Both the position numbers and the translations under genes were made by a program. From Tetradesmus obliquus (Eukaryota; Chlorophyta; Chlorophyceae; Sphaeropleales; Scenedesmaceae), in assembly GCA_030272155.1 (NCBI GenBank), contig CP126192.1, positions 5,986,501-6,050,500 of the forward strand: a stretch of DNA of 64,000 nt, given 5' to 3'. Positions 58,956 to 64,000 of this stretch are shown here, in pieces (the first letter of the stretch is position 1; every line of letters starts with the position of its first letter). Below the pieces are notes generated by a model, which saw only the letters and a program-made list of their open reading frames with translations, did no database searches and was not told the DNA's origin.

Positions 58956-60447
58956 ACAACCCCAGCAGACATAACCACAACAGCAGAAGCTGTGCGACTC
59001 TGATGCATGTAAGTTAGTGTATGTTACACATGGGGGCCAGGCAATTCCAGCCTCTTGAACTGGCGTATCATACCAGCCAGGTAGGGTTTCAAGTCCAACT
59101 CCGTCCCCCACCACCATTTCGACGGAACAGCAAGTCTGCAGCCTCACTGCCCGCCGAGCAAAATGACCACAATGCTGCAGCAAAACCGAGTGGTCGCCTC
59201 CAAGGGACAGCATGGCATGGCAAGCAAGCATGTAAGCGCATAGCATGATAGAGCATGCAAGCAACGCTGACAGAGACCTGGCTGCAACACCACACTGCTG
59301 TTGCTGCATGATAAGCACTAGGCTGCACTACATCCAAGCAAAAAGAAAATCACTCCTACCGCTGCAACTAGCTAAGCTGACCTACAAAAAAAAACACTCC
59401 TACCGCTGACTACATGCAGCAACTCCACCGCATGGCTACACTGTCACCACAAGCAAGGGCACCACCACCGCCCCAGGTAGCTGCCAGACCAGCAATGCAG
59501 TTAACAACCGGCTGATGTGAGTGCAGCAATATGAATGCAAGCACATTGCTGCTCCCTACGCACAGCAGATGAAAAAACAAGCATGTAATAATATCCAATT
59601 TAATGCAAGGACGATTGTATATAAAAATGTATGTAGAGGCACGAAGTGCATAAGCGTATTGTGTCACCAATGTGTGTCACACCGGGCAGTGTGTTGCCTA
59701 AATTGTGTGCAGTGTGTTGTCAGAGCTGCGCAGCACAACAACTTCTAAGCATTTTGTCGCAGTGTTTTCTGTCTCGTTGCTTGCTGTTAGCAGCATGGCT
59801 ACGTCACAGTCAGCGTGAGTCAGCACACGCTGTTATCGCGCTTAACTTTTCATACCGATGGGGATCTTCCCTTTTATCACCGCTAAGAACGTTGGATGTC
59901 TCAAGAGCTGCAACTTTGTCGATAACTTCTGGTGCTGCCGTTGCGTGACTAGTAAACTGCAATTTCCATGTGCAGCAAAGTGTGGTTGCTGTGTTGTGTT
60001 AAAACTAATCTGCTGGCATCAATATAGTAAATTGAATCTCCATGCCAATGGCAGCTGCAACAGAAACATGGGAAGTGTAACTCGACGATTGCAGACGCTG
60101 CGTGGCATGCAATCACCGTAGCCGGGGCGCATTCACTCGTAGCTGAATTTACGCAGAGCATCAGTAATACGAATGGTGACGCCGCTCCAAAAACAGCGAC
60201 AGTAGAATCGAGCAGTTACGTCCGCTATAGTAGCACCTTACGGGCCCCGCCAAAAAACCTGCAATCATAAAGACAGTACTGCCGCTTACAGCCTCTGCAG
60301 CGATCCTGCAGCCACCGACACTGCCCAACTCACCCAGCACTTTTTTGGGCCAGGCAGGCAACACACCCACTCTGCTCACACTCTGCCAGCAGGCCGCCTC
60401 AGGGCTATCAGAACACCAGAAGCGCAACATACTATCTAGCATTGGGC
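58951..60447. other. Intergenic region, no gene seen
   Basis: Between the CTG tract and the 3' end of the unrecognised gene at 60448. No exon with domain or splice support. Base composition is more AT-rich around 59560-59640 (AATATCCAATTTAATGC, GTATATAAAAATG). A TATA-like TATATAAAAAT at about 59619 has no visible gene to serve. Confidence 0.45.
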
Positions 60448-61117
60448 TCAGAACGCCCCAAGCTGGTCTGCCACCGTCTGCACCGCCTTGTGCCTCACAA
60501 ACTTGGTGAATGGCCGGCTCACCACACCCCCAAGCGCCATGGTACGCCCAATCACTGCATCCCTCAGCCGCGCAGCCGGGTTACGCCTGTTGCCATCATT
60601 TTTTGGCGGCACCCAGCCCCTCACCAAGCCATCTCCGCTGCTGCTGCCATCATCTTTGCCTGCTGCTTCCTCTGCAATATCCACCACTGCTGCTGCTGCG
60701 CTCCCAAGCCCATGCTGCAGCCCCTTCTCTGCCTTCGCCCCCACCTTTGCTGCCCGCATCACCCCGCCAGGCAGCGCAGCAGCAGCAGACGTCACATCCT
60801 GCATCAACTTCCCTGCTGCCTCTCCCGCCTCCCCAACCGTCGCCATCATAGCAGCAACCGGCCCCACCACATCCCTCCGCTTCCCTTGTTTATCTTTCCG
60901 CAGCGCCTGCACACCTGCAGCAGCACTCCACGCAAGCAAGCCGTAGCCCAGCCAGCGCAGCAGCCGCTTGTGCTGAGGCTCTTTTGGCGGCAGCATGCTG
61001 CGCAGCGGCACGAAGCTCACACGGTGCAGCTGCGCTGTGTAGTCTAGCAGGCCTTGGTGCAGCGAGACGCCGCCCAGGTTGGAGCAGGCGCCCAGCGCCT
61101 GGCTGACCTGCGCACAA

Positions 61118-61156
<39 letters not shown>

Positions 61157-61675
61157 CCATGTGGAGAAGAAACAGGACGCAAAGCAGGCCCTTGATGCAC
61201 AAACAGTGCGCTGCAGCATGCCAATGCGGCATGGATGGCTGGAAGACTTCCAGCAACCATTCCTTGCAACAACATTCAGACCAGTTCCCCCAGCAGTGCT
61301 GGCCCCTGCACAACGTACAACACTGCAGTCTCAAGGATGCTGCACGACAGACCTGCATTGTTCCTGGCTATGACTGTTACAGATGAGTGTTACAACGACG
61401 CCCCGGCCACCCCACCTGCATGATGTGCCTTCAGCGTGGCCGCCGCCGCATCTCCAGCCAGCTAACCGATGCAGTCAACAAATAGGCTTATGTTTACACA
61501 GCGCAGCCACAACATCACTAGACCTGAGCATAAATTCCTCGCACCTGCATGATGTGCCTCCAGCGGGGCCGCCGCCGCATCTCCAGCCGCCGCAGCGCGT
61601 CACGGCTCACACCGCACGCCATCACGGCAGCACCCAGCTCCGCGGCGTCCTCAAAGGCCTGGGAGATCTCTTGGC
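60448..61675 (-). CDS. Unrecognised protein with one hydrophobic segment, 5' end not found
   Basis: Two exons are supported (minus): 61675-61545 and 61107-60448, joined in phase 0. Upstream coding should exist, because the first visible exon opens in phase 1. The visible part is about 263 aa: an Arg-rich helix (ISQAFEDAAELGAAVMACGV, RRLEMRRRPRWRHIM), then SQALGACSNLGG, VSFVPLRSMLPPKEPQHKR, a hydrophobic stretch (LLRWLGYGLLAWSAAAGVQAL), a basic patch (RKDKQGKRRD), and an Ala-rich helical region of the TVGEAGEAAGKLMQDVT type. I do not recognise the family. A retrotransposon lies just upstream (from about 61862), so the missing 5' exons may be beyond it, or the gene may have been cut by it. Confidence 0.6.
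61415..61592. repeat. Copy of an exon end in the intron of the unrecognised gene
   Basis: CCTGCATGATGTGCCTCCAG plus CGGGGCCGCCGCCGCATCTC (61544-61583) is copied at 61417-61456 with few changes (CTTCAGCGTGGCC). On the minus strand this is the exon's donor end carried into its own intron, as in the other genes here. Confidence 0.88.
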
Positions 61676-61861
61676 CTGCAGGGAAGGTGTGTGAATGCGA
61701 TGTCAGGAGCTTCTTGACACATATATAGTCTGTGATTTGCAGCGCTCTGCTGTTGCTGTGCACTGCTCTGTGGTTGCAGAACCCTGAGTAACACATGCCC
61801 TGCTCGGTGCTTGCCTATCGCCAGCACACTCGCAGAGAAACACTGTTGGGTGTTAGATTAA
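61676..61861. other. Short gap between the unrecognised gene and the retroelement
   Basis: Sequence upstream of the first visible minus-strand exon. No confident start exon. No LTR end, target-site duplication or primer-binding site could be recognised at the element junction. Confidence 0.35.
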
Positions 61862-64000
61862 AGTAAATGCTATCTTTGGCAGGTCCTCATCGATTTCAGT
61901 CCCGCCGCCTTTGTGTGAAAAAGTGAAAAATATATGGATACACCAACCCCTGCACGCGCGTTTGCGGTTACGAGCTTCAACACCCCGTGCTTGTATGAGT
62001 ACAAATCTTTGTGGTGGAGATTGAGGGAAACTTTTGATACTTTTGTGTTTACAGCAACTTTTGAGCAGCAGTTGGCTTCCTTGGCATGTGTCTTTCAGCG
62101 CAGTCGGGAGTACAACTTGAAGATGAATCCTCTGAAGTGCCGTTTCTGTGTGCCGCAAGTTGTGTGCCTGGGCCATTTGGTGTCTGCTCAAGGCATTCGG
62201 CCTGTTATGGATAAGGTGGCTGCCATCATGGATCTGCCCCGTCCAAATTCTGTCAAAGGTATGAAGGGTTGTTTAGGCGTTATGGAGCAGTACCGGAAGT
62301 ACATCAGCGGTTATGCAGCGATGTGTGCGCCGCTGCAGCTGATGACGCGCCGCAATGTGCCGTATGTTTGGACAGCTGAGGCTGTTGCTGCTTTTGATGC
62401 AGTGAAGCAGGCGCTGTGCTCTGCGCCGGTGCTTGCACTGCCAGACTGGGCCATGTCTTTCATTTTGACTACGGATTGGAGTCGGCTGGCGATTGGGGCC
62501 GTTTTGTCGCAGGAAACGGCTGATGGTGAGGAGCATCCTCTTGAGTTTGCTTCACGTTCGCTCACTTCTGCTGAGCAGAACTATGCTGCTACAGAGGGTG
62601 AATGTCTGGCTGTGAAGTGGGCTGTTGAGAAATTTCACTATTATCTGCATGGCAATCGTTTCTTGCTGCGCACAGATCACAAAGCATTGGAGTGGCTTGA
62701 CAGCGCGCGTTTCACCAACTCCAAGCTGGAGAGGTGGGCGATGCAGCTGCAGGCGTATGATTTTTCAGTGCAGTACAATAAAGGTTCCACCAACTGTGTG
62801 GCTGACTACTTGTCACGTCCGCAGCCTGGTAGTTCGTGTGTTCTGGAGCATGAGGATGGTCGGCAGGAGAGTGTTTGTGCTGGTGCTTTGGTGATTTGCA
62901 GCGCTGCGTGGCCTAGCAGTGTTGTGAAGCAGTCGGATATGAATGCTGTGGGTTGTGAGGTTTGTCAGGATCCGGGCGGTTTTGATAACATGGCTACCTG
63001 CTCTGGGTGCGATCGGTGCTATCACCTGCGCTGTGTCATGCCACCCATGTCTACTGTTCCCAGTGGTGACTGGTTTTGCCCTGGATGTGATCCTTGGTTT
63101 TCCAATGTTTCTGAGCTGTGCGATCCAGATACAGTGCTGCTGTATGCGCCTGGAGATCCTCACGTGGATGATTTTTTGCTTGCTTATGTGCGTAGTGGTA
63201 TGGATGATGGTGTTTTGCAGGGGCTGTCTCGTAGCAGGGTGCGCGCCATCCGGCACAGAGCTACTGCTCTGCGGCCTCACCGCACTTTGCAGGACTGGTT
63301 GATGGTGTTGCGGCATGTGAAAGGCGCTTATCCTGTGTGGTTGTGCTGCCCTCCTGTGTCTTACCGCTGGGACTTGGTGCGCAGTATGCATGATGCTTTG
63401 GGACATGCTGGAGTCCAGCAGACATGTGCTTATCTGCAACAGCATTTCCACTGGCATGGCTTGCCTGGTGATGTTCGGCTGTTTGTGGCTCAGTGTGATG
63501 CGTGTCAGTGCCGGCGGCTGGCACTGCCTGCACCTTTCTTCATGCAGGAGCCAGTCGTTCGGGGGCCGTTTGAGCACTTGCATATCGATTTGTGTGGCTC
63601 TTTTGTGACTCCTTGTGCTGATGTCTTTGGACGATTGTATTTGCCTGAAGCAAAGGAGAAGGTGTTCAAGGTTTGGGTGGTAGTTATGATTGATTACTTT
63701 ACAAAGGCTGCTGAATTTGCTGTTATTTATGACAAGACCGCTGCTTCGGTGGCGCGTGCTTTCTACTACAGTTGGATTTGCCGGTATTTTGTGCCGAGTC
63801 ATGTTGCAAGTGACAATGGTACTGAGTTTGAGGTACAGTTTGGTCACTTGCTGGCTCGTTTGGGCATCAAGCATGTTCAGACGTCAGCGTGTCATCCTGC
63901 TGCTAATGGTGTGGCAGAGCGGTTGGTGGGCTCTTTCAAAAGCATGTTGGAACGGCATGTGAAATCTCATCCGATTTATTGGGTGCAGAGTGTTCCTGTG
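61862..64000 (+). mobile_element. Ty3/gypsy LTR retrotransposon, 5'-truncated, continues past window
   Basis: The plus strand carries pol in the order reverse transcriptase, RNase H, PHD finger, integrase, which is Ty3/gypsy order apart from the PHD finger. There is no gag or protease and no LTR at the left end; the right end lies outside the window. Codon choice is richer in T at third positions than in the neighbouring genes and the run has no introns, both signs of foreign origin. A degenerate RT stretch with an in-frame TGA at 61916-61918 precedes the open frame. Confidence 0.9.
61934..64000 (+). CDS. pol: Retrotransposon pol fragment: RT (damaged) - RNase H - PHD - integrase
   Basis: Open in one frame from 61919 to the window edge; the ATG at 61934 is only the first Met. 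RT pieces: VTSFNTPCLYEYKSLW, then REYNLKMNPLKCRFCVPQV and LGHLVSAQGIRP. The stretch that should contain the YxDD catalytic box is missing between about 62030 and 62045. RNase H is complete in appearance: ILTTDWSRLAIGAVLSQ, TEGECLAVKWAVEKFHYYL, LRTDHKALEWL. A PHD finger (C4HC3) follows at 62954-63088: CEVC, CSGCDRCYHLRC, WFCPGC. The integrase zinc-binding HHCC motif then appears (GHAGVQQTC...QCDACQ). The integrase core has its acidic residues in HIDLCGSF, SDNGTEF and NGVAERLVG. With the RT box deleted, this copy should not be autonomous. Confidence 0.88.
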   Translation, partial: MDTPTPARAFAVTSFNTPCLYEYKSLWWRLRETFDTFVFTATFEQQLASLACVFQRSREYNLKMNPLKCRFCVPQVVCLGHLVSAQGIRPVMDKVAAIMDLPRPNSVKGMKGCLGVMEQYRKYISGYAAMCAPLQLMTRRNVPYVWTAEAVAAFDAVKQALCSAPVLALPDWAMSFILTTDWSRLAIGAVLSQETADGEEHPLEFASRSLTSAEQNYAATEGECLAVKWAVEKFHYYLHGNRFLLRTDHKALEWLDSARFTNSKLERWAMQLQAYDFSVQYNKGSTNCVADYLSRPQPGSSCVLEHEDGRQESVCAGALVICSAAWPSSVVKQSDMNAVGCEVCQDPGGFDNMATCSGCDRCYHLRCVMPPMSTVPSGDWFCPGCDPWFSNVSELCDPDTVLLYAPGDPHVDDFLLAYVRSGMDDGVLQGLSRSRVRAIRHRATALRPHRTLQDWLMVLRHVKGAYPVWLCCPPVSYRWDLVRSMHDALGHAGVQQTCAYLQQHFHWHGLPGDVRLFVAQCDACQCRRLALPAPFFMQEPVVRGPFEHLHIDLCGSFVTPCADVFGRLYLPEAKEKVFKVWVVVMIDYFTKAAEFAVIYDKTAASVARAFYYSWICRYFVPSHVASDNGTEFEVQFGHLLARLGIKHVQTSACHPAANGVAERLVGSFKSMLERHVKSHPIYWVQSVPV

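Noticed and set aside
62813-63874. Minus-strand 353-aa open frame opposite the retrotransposon
   Set aside because: The plus frame has unmistakable RNase H, PHD and integrase motifs; the antisense frame has none.
1-64000. tRNA, rRNA, riboswitch or origin
   Set aside because: I looked for cloverleaf-type and conserved rRNA stretches by eye and found none that I could support.

Overview
The window is nuclear DNA of a green alga. It is intron-dense: short exons, GT-AG introns of roughly 100-450 bp, and 3' splice sites often built from CTG runs. CAG/CTG triplets are everywhere, giving poly-Gln, poly-Ala and poly-Ser tracts in exons. Gene content (pheophytinase, a plastid EamA transporter of the plant At3g02690 type, plant-type inositol phosphorylceramide synthase, a DEMETER-type DNA glycosylase, IFT57) fits a chlorophycean alga, perhaps a Scenedesmus/Tetradesmus relative. 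That taxonomic placement is inference; I saw no rRNA or tRNA to test it.

Layout, left to right: 3' part of a BNR/sortilin-like beta-propeller gene (+, 268-3276); a NIMA-related kinase whose exons run in phase into IFT57 (-, 9609-5077); pheophytinase PPH (+, 10279-15372); a giant DEMETER-like 5-methylcytosine DNA glycosylase (+, 16920-30090, 3,469 aa in my model); a small secreted, probably GPI-anchored protein (+, 30886-32742); a Gln/Ala-rich MYND-finger protein (-, 38234-34271); a plastid EamA transporter (-, 41563-38741), head to head with a CCDC174 homologue (+, 41946-44034); mitochondrial processing peptidase beta / complex III core 1 (+, 44657-49443); a second secreted glycoprotein (+, 50631-52812); inositol phosphorylceramide synthase (-, 57687-55306); an unrecognised conserved-looking gene (-, 61675-60448, 5' end missing); and a 5'-truncated Ty3/gypsy retrotransposon running off the right edge (+, about 61862-64000).

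The exon models were built by hand from splice sites and reading phase. For most genes the phases close exactly (total coding length divisible by three), which is the main support for the long models. The genes are not an operon or pathway cluster; they are ordinary neighbours in a eukaryotic chromosome.

Four things stand out. First, the NEK kinase and IFT57 appear to be one gene. Second, the DEMETER protein carries a J-domain, and its catalytic domain is split by about 1,425 residues of low-complexity sequence. Third, pieces of exons, usually with their splice site, have been tandemly copied into adjacent introns or 3' flanks in at least six genes. Fourth, several introns carry CAG runs near the donor and CTG runs near the acceptor, so the two ends could pair in the RNA.
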